A stretch of 6,817 bases of DNA from Pseudomonadota bacterium. GTDB taxonomy: Bacteria > Pseudomonadota > Gammaproteobacteria > Burkholderiales > Burkholderiaceae. Below the pieces are notes generated by a model. It searched no databases and had not been told where the DNA came from. It was given only the letters and a program-made list of their open reading frames with translations. The DNA lies in contig CAUJJP010000019.1 in the NCBI GenBank assembly GCA_963205525.1, positions 1 to 6,817 on the forward strand, given 5' to 3'. The translations under genes were made by a program, and so were the position numbers. Numbering within the stretch: position 1 is the first letter of the stretch; each line of letters opens with the position of its first letter. This document shows positions 1-5,950 of this stretch, in pieces.

Positions 1-380
1 AGCTGCGGCACGTCGCGCGGCGGCGAGCTGTCCTTGAGCTGGAAGATGATCAGCGCCTCGCCGGGCTTGCTGTAGCTGCGGATCTTGTCGGCGTAAGGCA
101 CTTCCTGCAGCGTGCGCTCGATCTTGTCGGCCACCTGGTCGGCCACCTGGCGCGCCGTGGCACCCGGCCAGAAGGCGCGCACCACCATCACGCGAAAGGT
201 GAACGGCGGGTCTTCGTCCTGGCCCAGCTGGAAGTAGGCCGCCACGCCGAGCAGCATCAGCACCACCATCAGGTAGCGCGTGAGCGCCGAGTGTTCCAGC
301 GCCCAGCGCGAGATGTTGAACGGCTTGGCAGGCGTGGCGGCGGCGTCGGCAGCGCCGTCGATCGGGCTCTGGTGCGGCAT
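1..380 (-). CDS. RND efflux transporter permease subunit, N-terminal part (runs off the left edge)
   Basis: Only the first 126 codons are present. The product would be the inner-membrane proton/drug antiporter of a tripartite RND pump, exporting compounds through the adaptor encoded just upstream. Visible features are a cytoplasmic N-terminus with the stretch FNISRWALEHSALTRYL (21-37), a first transmembrane helix at about 34-52, then the start of the periplasmic porter domain with QDEDPPFTFRVMVV (54-67), WPGATARQVADQV (71-83) and the IERTLQEVPY segment (87-96). This QDEDPPF form resembles the TriC/MexK branch of RND pumps rather than AcrB itself, judged from memory. The ATG at 378-380 begins 16 nt after the adaptor stop, so the two are almost certainly co-transcribed. 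No strong Shine-Dalgarno is visible. The substrate cannot be told. Confidence 0.93.
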   Translation of the reverse strand, partial: MPHQSPIDGAADAAATPAKPFNISRWALEHSALTRYLMVVLMLLGVAAYFQLGQDEDPPFTFRVMVVRAFWPGATARQVADQVADKIERTLQEVPYADKIRSYSKPGEALIIFQLKDSSPPRDVPQ

Positions 381-396
381 GGCGGCGGCCCGTCGG

Positions 397-1647
397 TCAG
401 CGGCTGGCAGCCGGCGCGGCGCTCGCCGCGGCCCCGCCACCGGCGCCATTAGCTATTGGTTTCATAGCGTGAGAGCCAACTTCGGCGCCGGCCGGCGCCA
501 CATTCGGGACATAAACGCTCACCTTCTGACCGGGCGTCAGCACATGCACGCCGGTGGCCACCACCTGCATGCCCGGGGTCAGGCCGCTGGCCACGACGAC
601 CTCGTTGCCGTCCGGGCCGGCCAGCTGCACCGGCTGCAAACGCACGCTGCCGCTGGCGGCGTCGTACAGCCACACCGCGCTGCCGTTGCCGTCGTGGCGC
701 AGCGCACTGGTGGGCAGCTTGATGACGCCGGCGGCGACACGCTCGTCCGCCGCCGGGGCTACGTAAACAGTAGCTCCCAGCGGAGGCGGGTCGCCGGCCA
801 GCGCCACCTTGACGGCAAACGTGCGGGTCACCGGGTCGGCGCTGGCGGCGACTTCGCGCACCGTGCCGGGCCATTGGCTGCCGCCGGCCCAGGCGCGCAC
901 GCCGACCGGCTGGCCGACGCGCACTGCGGCCACGCGGTCTTCGGGCACGGCGAACACGGCGTCGCGAGCGCCGTCTTGCGCGATGCGCACCACCGGCGTG
1001 CCGGCCGCCACCACCTGGCCGACCTCGGCCTCGACGGCGGTGACCACGCCCGGCGCGTCGGCCAGCAGCTGGGTGTAGCCGGTCTGGTTGCCCTGCGCGT
1101 TCAGCTGGGCGCGCGCCTGCTCCAGCGTCGCCTGCGCGGCCTGCAGCTGGGCGCTGCGGCGCTCTATTTCGGCGGCGCTGACGAAGCCCTGCTCGCGCAG
1201 CCCCTGAAAGCGCTTGAGGTCGGCCGCGGCCAGGTCGCGCTGCGTGGTGGCGGCGCTCAGTTGCGCGCGGGCCGCGTCGGCCGCCAGCTGGTAGTCGCGC
1301 GCATCGAGCTGCGCCAGCAGCTGGCCTGCCGCCACACGCTGGCCGACATCGACCGCGCGCCGGGTGATCTTGCCGGCGACGCGAAAGCCGAGCCGAGATT
1401 CGACCCGCGCGCGCACCTCGCCGACGTATTCGGGCGCCGTCTGCAGCCCCGCCGGCGCCACCGTGATCAGCTTGACGGCGCGCACAGGTTCGGCCGCTGG
1501 CGGCGCCTTGCCGCAGCCGGCCAGCAGCGTGGCGCACAGGCCGGCCAGCAGCGCGGCGCCGACGGCGCCGGTCGAGCGCCGGCGCGACACGGTCGCGGCG
1601 GCCGGGGCGCCAGCCGGCGCCAGTGGGCGGTTAGTAAGCATGCTCAC
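397..1647 (-). CDS. RND efflux periplasmic adaptor subunit (membrane fusion lipoprotein)
   Basis: This 416-residue protein bridges an RND permease and an outer-membrane channel. The N-terminus has arginines (22-24), a hydrophobic segment (28-43) and a lipobox LLAG/C, with Cys45 as the expected lipidated residue. Domains in order are a first lipoyl half (about 88-118, GFRVAGKI then VGQRVAAGQLLAQLD), an alanine/glutamine-rich coiled-coil hairpin (about 119-190), the second lipoyl half (about 197-225, DAPGVVTAVEAEVGQVV), a beta-barrel (about 226-300) and a membrane-proximal domain (about 305-380). After residue 381 comes a low-complexity Ala/Gly tail whose residues 394-402 are encoded by a dispersed repeat. 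GTG 1647 is the most upstream start; ATG 1641, two codons later, is equally possible, and neither has a clear ribosome binding site. It heads the pump operon and is preceded by an operator-like palindrome. Confidence 0.94.
   Translation of the reverse strand: MSMLTNRPLAPAGAPAAATVSRRRSTGAVGAALLAGLCATLLAGCGKAPPAAEPVRAVKLITVAPAGLQTAPEYVGEVRARVESRLGFRVAGKITRRAVDVGQRVAAGQLLAQLDARDYQLAADAARAQLSAATTQRDLAAADLKRFQGLREQGFVSAAEIERRSAQLQAAQATLEQARAQLNAQGNQTGYTQLLADAPGVVTAVEAEVGQVVAAGTPVVRIAQDGARDAVFAVPEDRVAAVRVGQPVGVRAWAGGSQWPGTVREVAASADPVTRTFAVKVALAGDPPPLGATVYVAPAADERVAAGVIKLPTSALRHDGNGSAVWLYDAASGSVRLQPVQLAGPDGNEVVVASGLTPGMQVVATGVHVLTPGQKVSVYVPNVAPAGAEVGSHAMKPIANGAGGGAAASAAPAASR
443..468 (-). repeat. 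Dispersed palindromic repeat, copy 1 (inside the adaptor gene tail)
   Basis: Read on the minus strand the core is GCTAT, seven bases, ATAGCT, AAT, GGCGC. The arms GCTAT and ATAGC (452-468) form a 5-bp inverted repeat around 7 nt. The core aligns without gaps to copies 2, 3 and 4. It is read in frame as A-M-K-P-I-A-N-G-A in the low-complexity tail of the adaptor. Together with the flanking GGCGCC it matches copy 4 at about 21 of 27 positions. Confidence 0.6.
1628..1637. promoter_or_regulatory. Possible auxiliary operator half-site
   Basis: The decamer CGGTTAGTAA is an exact copy of the right half of the operator palindrome at 1653-1670, displaced by 33 bp (about three helical turns). It lies within the first codons of the adaptor gene (the Leu-Thr-Asn-Arg codons). 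The left half is not conserved here, so at best it is a half-site; chance is possible. Confidence 0.3.
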
Positions 1648-1652
1648 GTTAA

Positions 1653-1670
1653 TGACTGACCGGTTAGTAA
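1653..1670. promoter_or_regulatory. Operator-like palindrome, TetR-type, in front of the RND operon
   Basis: The 18-bp sequence TGACTGACCGGTTAGTAA equals its reverse complement at 14 of 18 positions, with a perfect ACCGGT centre. It adjoins the predicted -10 box of the efflux promoter, and its centre falls at the expected transcription start, which suits a repressor site. TetR-family repressors commonly control RND pumps through palindromes of this size, but no regulator gene lies in the window. The assignment is inference. Confidence 0.55.
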
Positions 1671-1697
1671 TCTAATGGTCCGGCCCGCGAGTGTAAA
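1669..1697 (-). promoter_or_regulatory. Sigma70-like promoter of the RND efflux operon
   Basis: On the minus strand a -35 box TTTACA (1692-1697) is separated by exactly 17 bp from a -10 box TAGATT (1669-1674). Transcription would begin around 1661-1663, inside the operator palindrome, giving a leader of only about 15-20 nt before the adaptor start. The box matches (5/6 and 4/6) and spacing are read directly; activity is not tested. Confidence 0.55.
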
Positions 1698-1726
1698 GCC
1701 GGACGCCGGCCGGCGGCCGCGCCTGG

Positions 1727-1742
1727 CGGGCACAATCGCCCG
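1727..1742 (+). promoter_or_regulatory. Possible -10 element and small hairpin at the hpnC start
   Basis: The 5-bp inverted repeat CGGGC/GCCCG encloses ACAATC, and CACAAT (1731-1736) resembles a -10 box followed by a GC-rich discriminator. The ATG begins ten bases after it, so a transcript from here would have a leader of only a few bases. The same 11-mer ACAATCGCCCG recurs in front of hpnD. No convincing -35 box is visible. Confidence 0.35.
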
Positions 1743-1746
1743 GCCC

Positions 1747-2637
1747 ATGTCCGCCCGCCCTTCGCCGCCCGCCGACGCCGCCAGCGCGCTGCCCGCCGCG
1801 GTGGCGCACTACGAGAATTTCCCGGTCGCGTCGTGGCTTTGCCCGCCGCGCCTGCGCCCGCCGATCGGCGCCATCTACCACTTCGCGCGCACCGCCGACG
1901 ACATCGCCGACGAGGGCGAAGCCGCGCCGGCGCGCCGCCTGGCCGACCTGGCGGCGTACCGGGCCGATCTGCACGCGGTGGCGGCTGGCCGCAGCCCGTC
2001 CGCGCGCTGGCCGCAGGTGTTCGGGCCGCTGGCGGCGCAGATGCGTGCCCACGCGCTGCCGCTGCAGCCGCTGGACGACCTGCTGTCGGCTTTCGCGCAG
2101 GACGTGGCCTTCACGCGCGACGGCGCCGCCTACGCCGACATGGCCGAGTTGCTCGACTACTGCCGCCGCTCGGCCAACCCGGTCGGGCGGCTGCTGCTGC
2201 ACCTGTATGGCGTGCGCGACGAGCGCGCGCTGGCCGAGAGCGACGCCATCTGCAGCGCGCTGCAACTCATCAATTTCTGGCAGGACCTGAGCGTCGACCT
2301 TCCGCGCGGACGCTACTACCTGCCGCTGGCCGACTGCGCCGCGCACGGCGTGCGCATCCGCCAGCCGGCGCGCGATTTCGCGGCCCTGCGCAGCGACCCG
2401 AACACTATCAACTTGATAGCTACCTGCGCAAACCACGCGCGGGCCACCATGCAAAAAGGCGCCAATCTGGTGCATCGCGTGCCGGGCCGCGCCGGCTGGG
2501 AGCTGCGCGCCGTGGTGCAGGGCGGCCTGCGCATCCTCGACAAGATCGCCGCGCAGGGCTTCGACACGCTGGCACGCCGTCCCACCGTCGGCAAAGCCGA
2601 CGCGCCGCTGATTGCCTGGCGCATGCTGTGGATGTGA
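1747..2637 (+). CDS. hpnC: HpnC, hydroxysqualene synthase (squalene synthase HpnC)
   Basis: This 296-residue all-alpha head-to-head prenyl synthase converts presqualene diphosphate to hydroxysqualene, the second step of the HpnD-HpnC-HpnE squalene route. The N-terminal HYENFPVASWLCPPRLRPPI (21-40) is typical of HpnC. The first aspartate-rich motif is DDIADE (51-56), and the second is NFWQDLSVD (176-184), where the QD..VD pattern differs from the RDVGED of HpnD, as expected for this subfamily. The C-terminal PGRAGWELRAVVQGGLRIL (246-264) is also a family hallmark. ATG 1747 is preferred: the frame stays open upstream, but the 24 extra codons are arginine/proline-rich and overlap the divergent promoter. 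Residues 220-234 are encoded by a dispersed repeat. It is first in an hpnCDE cluster, with hpnD 76 nt downstream. Confidence 0.93.
   Translation: MSARPSPPADAASALPAAVAHYENFPVASWLCPPRLRPPIGAIYHFARTADDIADEGEAAPARRLADLAAYRADLHAVAAGRSPSARWPQVFGPLAAQMRAHALPLQPLDDLLSAFAQDVAFTRDGAAYADMAELLDYCRRSANPVGRLLLHLYGVRDERALAESDAICSALQLINFWQDLSVDLPRGRYYLPLADCAAHGVRIRQPARDFAALRSDPNTINLIATCANHARATMQKGANLVHRVPGRAGWELRAVVQGGLRILDKIAAQGFDTLARRPTVGKADAPLIAWRMLWM
2404..2449 (+). repeat. Dispersed palindromic repeat, copy 2, long form (inside hpnC)
   Basis: The core at 2404-2429 is ACTAT, seven bases, ATAGCT, ACC, TGCGC. CTATCAA and TTGATAG (2405-2419) form a perfect 7-bp inverted repeat around one base. Eight bases after the core comes CGCGGGC followed by CACCA; copy 3 has CGCGGGC at the same spacing followed by TACGA. 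The element is read in frame as T-I-N-L-I-A-T-C-A in HpnC, the same frame as copy 1 in the adaptor. Confidence 0.6.
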
Positions 2638-2700
2638 GCCCCCGCACGGCCGGCGCGCCGCGCGCTCAGGCCGCTCGGCCGGCCCGACCGTACCCGATGG

Positions 2701-2712
2701 GACAATCGCCCG
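2701..2712 (+). promoter_or_regulatory. Possible internal -10 element before hpnD
   Basis: GACAAT (2701-2706) followed by CGCCCG repeats the hpnC upstream 11-mer exactly. The GTG start comes 7 nt after the hexamer, which would make a leaderless or near-leaderless mRNA. CGAT (2695-2698) and ATCG (2705-2708) also pair around it. There is no clear -35 box, so this remains tentative. Confidence 0.3.
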
Positions 2713-2713
2713 C

Positions 2714-3568
2714 GTGACCGCGCCACCGCAATCCCCGCAAGACTACGTGCAGCAGAAGGCCGCCGCTTCGGGCAGCAGCTTTTATTACGCCTTCCTGTTT
2801 CTGCCGCCGCCGCGCCGCGCCGCCATCACGGCGTTCTATGCCTTCTGCCGCGAGGTGGACGACGTGGTCGACGAGGTCAGCGACCCTGGCGTGGCGGCCA
2901 CCAAGCTGGCCTGGTGGCAGTCGGAAGTCGGGCGCGCCTTCGGCGGCCAGCCGACGCACCCGGCGCTGCAGGCGCTGATGCCGCACGCGGCCGCCTTCGG
3001 CATCGAGTCCCGCCAGCTGCTGGCCGTGATCGAAGGCTGCCAGATGGACCTGACGCAGACGCGCTACCTCGACTTCGCGCAGCTGCAGCGCTACTGCCAC
3101 CTGGTGGCCGGCGTGGTGGGCGAAGTCTCGGCGCGCATCTTCGGCCAGCAGGACCAGCGCACCACGGCCTACGCGCACCGGCTGGGGCTGGCGTTTCAGC
3201 TCACCAACATCCTGCGCGACGTCGGCGAAGACGCGCGGCGCGGCCGCATCTACCTGCCGGTGGACGAGTTGCAGCGCTTCGAGGTCAAGGCGCACGAAAT
3301 CCTGAACGGCCAGCATTCGGACCGCTTCGAGCGGCTGATGCGCTTTCAGGCCGAGCGCGCGCACCGCCTGTACGACGAGGCGCTGGCGCTGCTGCCGGCC
3401 GCCGACCGGCGCAGCCAGAAGCCGGGCCTGATGATGGCCAGCATCTACCGCACGCTGCTGCGCGAGATCGAGGCGGACGGCTTTCAGGTGCTGCGCCAGC
3501 GCATCGCCCTGACCCCGCTGCGCAAGCTGTGGCTGGCCTGGAAGATGCAGGCGCTGGGGCGGTTTTGA
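2714..3568 (+). CDS. hpnD: HpnD, presqualene diphosphate synthase
   Basis: This 284-residue enzyme joins two farnesyl diphosphates into presqualene diphosphate, the first step of the route completed by HpnC and HpnE. The N-terminus reads SPQDYVQQKAAASGSSFYYA (7-26), the usual start of this family. The first metal-binding motif is REVDDVVDE (46-54) and the second is NILRDVGEDARRGRIYLP (165-182), the phytoene/squalene synthase signature. The intact R-D-x-x-x-D of the second motif fits HpnD and sets it apart from HpnC. The start is GTG 2714: the frame is open back to 2612, but those codons overlap the end of hpnC and are family-unlike. No Shine-Dalgarno is visible. The length is normal for the family. 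A 216-nt gap containing a repeat follows before hpnE. Confidence 0.95.
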   Translation: MTAPPQSPQDYVQQKAAASGSSFYYAFLFLPPPRRAAITAFYAFCREVDDVVDEVSDPGVAATKLAWWQSEVGRAFGGQPTHPALQALMPHAAAFGIESRQLLAVIEGCQMDLTQTRYLDFAQLQRYCHLVAGVVGEVSARIFGQQDQRTTAYAHRLGLAFQLTNILRDVGEDARRGRIYLPVDELQRFEVKAHEILNGQHSDRFERLMRFQAERAHRLYDEALALLPAADRRSQKPGLMMASIYRTLLREIEADGFQVLRQRIALTPLRKLWLAWKMQALGRF

Positions 3569-3725
3569 GGCCGGCACTCGCCTCGCCGCGGCCGGGGCCC
3601 GCCGTGGCGCCAGCAGGCGCCGGGCGCACGACGGCCTTCCCCGGCATGGCGCGCGGCGCGGCTTCACGACCCCTGCGTGGACACCGCGCCAGCGGTACGA
3701 CGCCGCGCAGGCTCAAACCTTGCTT

Positions 3726-3771
3726 GCTATTTTTTCGGCAGCTGTTTGCGCTTTATCGGCGCGGGCTACGA
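3726..3771 (+). repeat. Dispersed palindromic repeat, copy 3, long form (hpnD-hpnE gap)
   Basis: The core at 3726-3751 is GCTAT, then TTTTTCG, GCAGCT, GTT, TGCGC. CGCGGGC follows 8 nt later and then TACGA, matching the layout of copy 2 over 46 bases. It is the only copy outside a gene. The T-run and low GC contrast strongly with the flanks. Confidence 0.6.
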
Positions 3772-3778
3772 GCCGATA
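3754..3778 (+). promoter_or_regulatory. Hairpin immediately upstream of hpnE
   Basis: TATCGGC (3754-3760) and GCCGATA (3772-3778) are perfect 7-bp inverted arms around 11 nt. They end six bases before the hpnE ATG and overlap the right part of repeat copy 3. In mRNA the stem would occupy the ribosome-binding region, so it could affect hpnE translation; it may equally be just part of the repeat. It is too close to the start, and lacks a T-tract, for an obvious terminator. Confidence 0.35.
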
Positions 3779-3784
3779 TCACCC

Positions 3785-5122
3785 ATGAAGCGGGCTGACG
3801 GAAGCGCCCTGTGCGTCGCCATCGTCGGCGCCGGCTGGGCCGGCATGGCGGCGGCGGTGCGCGCGGTCGAGCTGGGGCATGACGTGACGGTGTTCGAAGC
3901 TGCGCGCCAGCTCGGCGGGCGCGCGCGCGGCCTGCCGCTGACGCTGCCGGACGGGCGCGAGCTCATGGTCGACAACGGCCAGCACATCCTGATCGGCGCC
4001 TATATCGACTGCCTGCGGCTGATGCGCAGCCTCGGCGTCGACCCCGGGCAGGCGCTGCTGCGCCGGCCGCTGACGCTGATGTACCCCGACGGCAGCGGCC
4101 TGGCCCTGCCCGACTGGCCGGCGCCGCTCGACGCCGCGGCCGGCATCCTGGCTGCGCGCGGCTGGTCGTGGCGCGACAAGCGGGCGCTGCTGGCGGCCGC
4201 GCTCGGCTGGCGGCGCGCCGGCTTTGTGTGCCCGCCGCAGCTCAGCGTGGCCGATCTGTGCCGCGCGCTGCCGCCGCGCCTGCGCGCCGAGTTCATCGAG
4301 CCGCTGTGCGTATCGGCGCTCAACACACCGATGGCCGAGGCCAGCGCGCAGGTGTTCCTGCGCGTGCTGCGCGACGCGCTGTTCGGCGTGCGCGGCGGCT
4401 CGAACCTGTTGTTGCCGCGGGTCGATCTGGGCGCGCTGCTGCCGCAGGCCGCGGCGCGCTGGCTGCAGGCGCGCGGCGCCCGCGTGCTGACCGGTCAGCG
4501 CGTGGCGGCGCTGCAGTGGCAACCCGGCGGCTGGGCCATCGACGGCCAGGCGTTCGACCAGGTGATCCTCGCCACTTCGGCGCCCCACGCGGCGCAGGTC
4601 GGGATGGCAACGGCGCCATCAGCTCCTGATTCAATAGCAGACTCGCTTCGCGCGTGGGCTGCCGGCACCCAGGGCCTGGCGCACCGAGCGATCACCACCG
4701 TGTACGCCCAGGCGGCGCCGCCCGCTGCTGGCGCGCGGCTGCTGCGCGCGCCGATGCTGGCGCTGGCCAGCGGCCCGTCGGCGCCGGCGCAGTTCGTGTT
4801 CGAGCGCGACGCCATCGCGCCGCCGGCCGACGCGCCCACCGGCCTGCTGGCCTTCGTCGTCAGCAACAGCGCCGGCGAGCGCGACGCGCTGCAGGCTGCG
4901 CTGCTGGCGCAGGCGCAGGCGCAGCTCGGCCTGGCGCTGACGCCGCTGCTGTGCGTGACCGAGCGCCGCGCCACCTTCGCCTGCACGCCGGGTCTGCAGC
5001 GGCCGCTGGCGCGCATCGCGCCCGGCCTGCTGGCCGCCGGCGACTACATCGAAGGCCCGTACCCGGCCACGCTGGAAGGCGCGGTGCGCAGCGGCCTGCA
5101 CGCCGCGCAGGCGATAGGCTGA
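3785..5122 (+). CDS. hpnE: HpnE, hydroxysqualene dehydroxylase (FAD-dependent)
   Basis: This 445-residue flavoprotein of the amine-oxidase/phytoene-desaturase type reduces hydroxysqualene to squalene. The N-terminal Rossmann fold shows VAIVGAGWAGMAAAVRAVEL (11-30), then the acidic residue of TVFEAARQLGGRARG (35-49), followed by DNGQHILIGAY (63-73), strongly typical of HpnE. The C-terminal FAD motif is AGDYIEGPYPATLEGAVRSG (418-437). ATG 3785 is chosen because homology-like sequence begins right after it; codons further upstream contain a repeat and read as non-coding. No Shine-Dalgarno is visible. Residues 276-286, in a linker after the ILATSAPHAA strand, coincide with an antisense repeat copy. 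It is last in the hpnCDE cluster. Confidence 0.95.
   Translation: MKRADGSALCVAIVGAGWAGMAAAVRAVELGHDVTVFEAARQLGGRARGLPLTLPDGRELMVDNGQHILIGAYIDCLRLMRSLGVDPGQALLRRPLTLMYPDGSGLALPDWPAPLDAAAGILAARGWSWRDKRALLAAALGWRRAGFVCPPQLSVADLCRALPPRLRAEFIEPLCVSALNTPMAEASAQVFLRVLRDALFGVRGGSNLLLPRVDLGALLPQAAARWLQARGARVLTGQRVAALQWQPGGWAIDGQAFDQVILATSAPHAAQVGMATAPSAPDSIADSLRAWAAGTQGLAHRAITTVYAQAAPPAAGARLLRAPMLALASGPSAPAQFVFERDAIAPPADAPTGLLAFVVSNSAGERDALQAALLAQAQAQLGLALTPLLCVTERRATFACTPGLQRPLARIAPGLLAAGDYIEGPYPATLEGAVRSGLHAAQAIG
4613..4638 (-). repeat. Dispersed palindromic repeat, copy 4 (inside hpnE, antisense)
   Basis: On the minus strand the core is GCTAT, TGAATCA, GGAGCT, GAT, GGCGC, aligned without gaps to the other copies and closest to copy 1 (about 21 of 27 bases including the GGCGCC flank). 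HpnE reads across it in the opposite direction as A-P-S-A-P-D-S-I-A, with no frame change. Confidence 0.55.
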
Positions 5123-5189
5123 CGGCTGCGCCGCGCGCCGTTCGTCCTTAAACTGCTGCAAGCGCAAGAAGCCGCCGCTGTCGACCAAG

Positions 5190-5950
5190 GTGCTCGCCAT
5201 GGGCATGTCCCTGCTGCTCGTGGCGCTGGTGTCGATCAGCTTCACGCTGTGGGTCACCTGGCAGCTGGAAGGCGGCGCCGCCGCCGTCAACGAAGCCGGC
5301 CGCCTGCGCATGAACATGCTGCGCATCCTGCTGGCACAGCAGAATGAATCGCCGGCCGAACTGGCGCGCCTGCGCCAGCGCTTCGACGATGGCCTGGAGC
5401 TGCTGCGCTCGGGCGACCCCGTGCGCCCCCTGGCGGTGCCATGGAACGACGAAACGCGCGCCCAGTACGGGCACATCCGCGCCCAGTGGCTGGCGCTGCA
5501 GGCCGAATCGGCGCTCAACCTGCCGGCCGACGACGGCGCCGCCGCGGTGGCGCGCGGCGACGCCTTCGTCAGCGAAATCGACGATTTCGTGCAGGCGATC
5601 GAATGGCGGATCATGCGCTGGACCGCCACGCTGCACCTGTTCCAGCTGTTCATGATGGCGCTGGCGATCGCCGCCGTGGTGGCTTTCATGGCGCTCAGCC
5701 ATTTGCTGGTCCTCAACCCGGTGACGCGGCTGCAGCAGGCGCTGGCACGGGTGCGCCAGGGCGACCTCGGCACCCGACTCGAGGTCGACACCGACGACGA
5801 ATTCGGCCAGCTGGCCGACGGCTTCAACCTGATGACGCGCACGCTGCAGGCTTCGCACCAGAACCTGGAGCGCAAGGTGCGCGAGAGGAACACAACCAGC
5901 GCCTGACCGCGCTGTACACGGCCAGCGCGCTGGCCGCCGAAGCCACCAGC
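5190..5950 (+). pseudogene. NarX-like sensor histidine kinase, N-terminal remnant with frameshift
   Basis: A nitrate/nitrite-type sensor is truncated before its catalytic domains. Visible from GTG 5190: TM1 (about 3-24), a P-box-like periplasmic segment VNEAGRLRMNMLRILLAQQ (33-51) recalling the NarX anion-binding helix, a periplasmic helical region to about 145, TM2 (about 147-174), and a HAMP domain starting NPVTRLQQAL (176-185) with TDDEFGQLADGF (201-212). At about 5887 the frame breaks: after ERKVRE it ends in TGA (5904-5906), while the expected continuation EHNQRLTALYTASALAAEATS is found in another frame (5888-5950), consistent with loss of roughly 16 bases. No dimerisation or ATPase domain follows; carbonic anhydrase sequence begins at once. 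In-frame basic codons (KRKKPPLSTK) just before GTG 5190 look native, so the original start may also be lost. It lies 67 nt after hpnE. Confidence 0.8.

Larger units (their letters stand above)
3569..3784. other. hpnD-hpnE intergenic region with a repeat and a hairpin
   Basis: These 216 nt separate hpnD from hpnE, unusually wide for this cluster. The hpnE frame is open upstream from 3677, but the translation there lacks family similarity and includes the repeat, so I treat it as non-coding. The right end holds repeat copy 3 and a 7-bp hairpin directly before the hpnE start. The rest (3569-3720) is GC-rich with no recognisable gene, terminator or promoter. Confidence 0.5.

Noticed and set aside
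280..1659. A 459-codon open frame on the plus strand across the adaptor gene
   Set aside because: It is antisense to a clear RND adaptor; its translation is low-complexity Arg/Ala/Gly/His with no family features, as expected of the opposite strand of GC-rich coding DNA.
1675..1746. N-terminal extension of HpnC from an upstream start
   Set aside because: The extra 24 residues overlap the divergent efflux promoter and are unlike the family; ATG 1747 gives the normal N-terminus.
2612..2713. N-terminal extension of HpnD overlapping the end of hpnC
   Set aside because: It would overlap hpnC coding sequence in another frame and has no family resemblance; GTG 2714 gives the expected start.
2666..3667. 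Long minus-strand frame opposite hpnD
   Set aside because: HpnD has full catalytic motifs on the plus strand; the antisense translation is Arg/Gln/Ala-rich and unrecognisable.
3677..3784. N-terminal extension of HpnE
   Set aside because: It translates through repeat copy 3 and the hairpin; the FAD-binding fold begins just after ATG 3785.
443..4638. The four repeats as a CRISPR array
   Set aside because: They are 0.9-2 kb apart, occur in both orientations, lie mainly inside genes and have no spacers or cas genes.
4631..5893. A 420-codon open frame on the minus strand across hpnE and the kinase remnant
   Set aside because: It spans two unrelated sense genes and their gap, is rich in Ser/Arg/Ala, and shows no domain; it is a GC-driven shadow.
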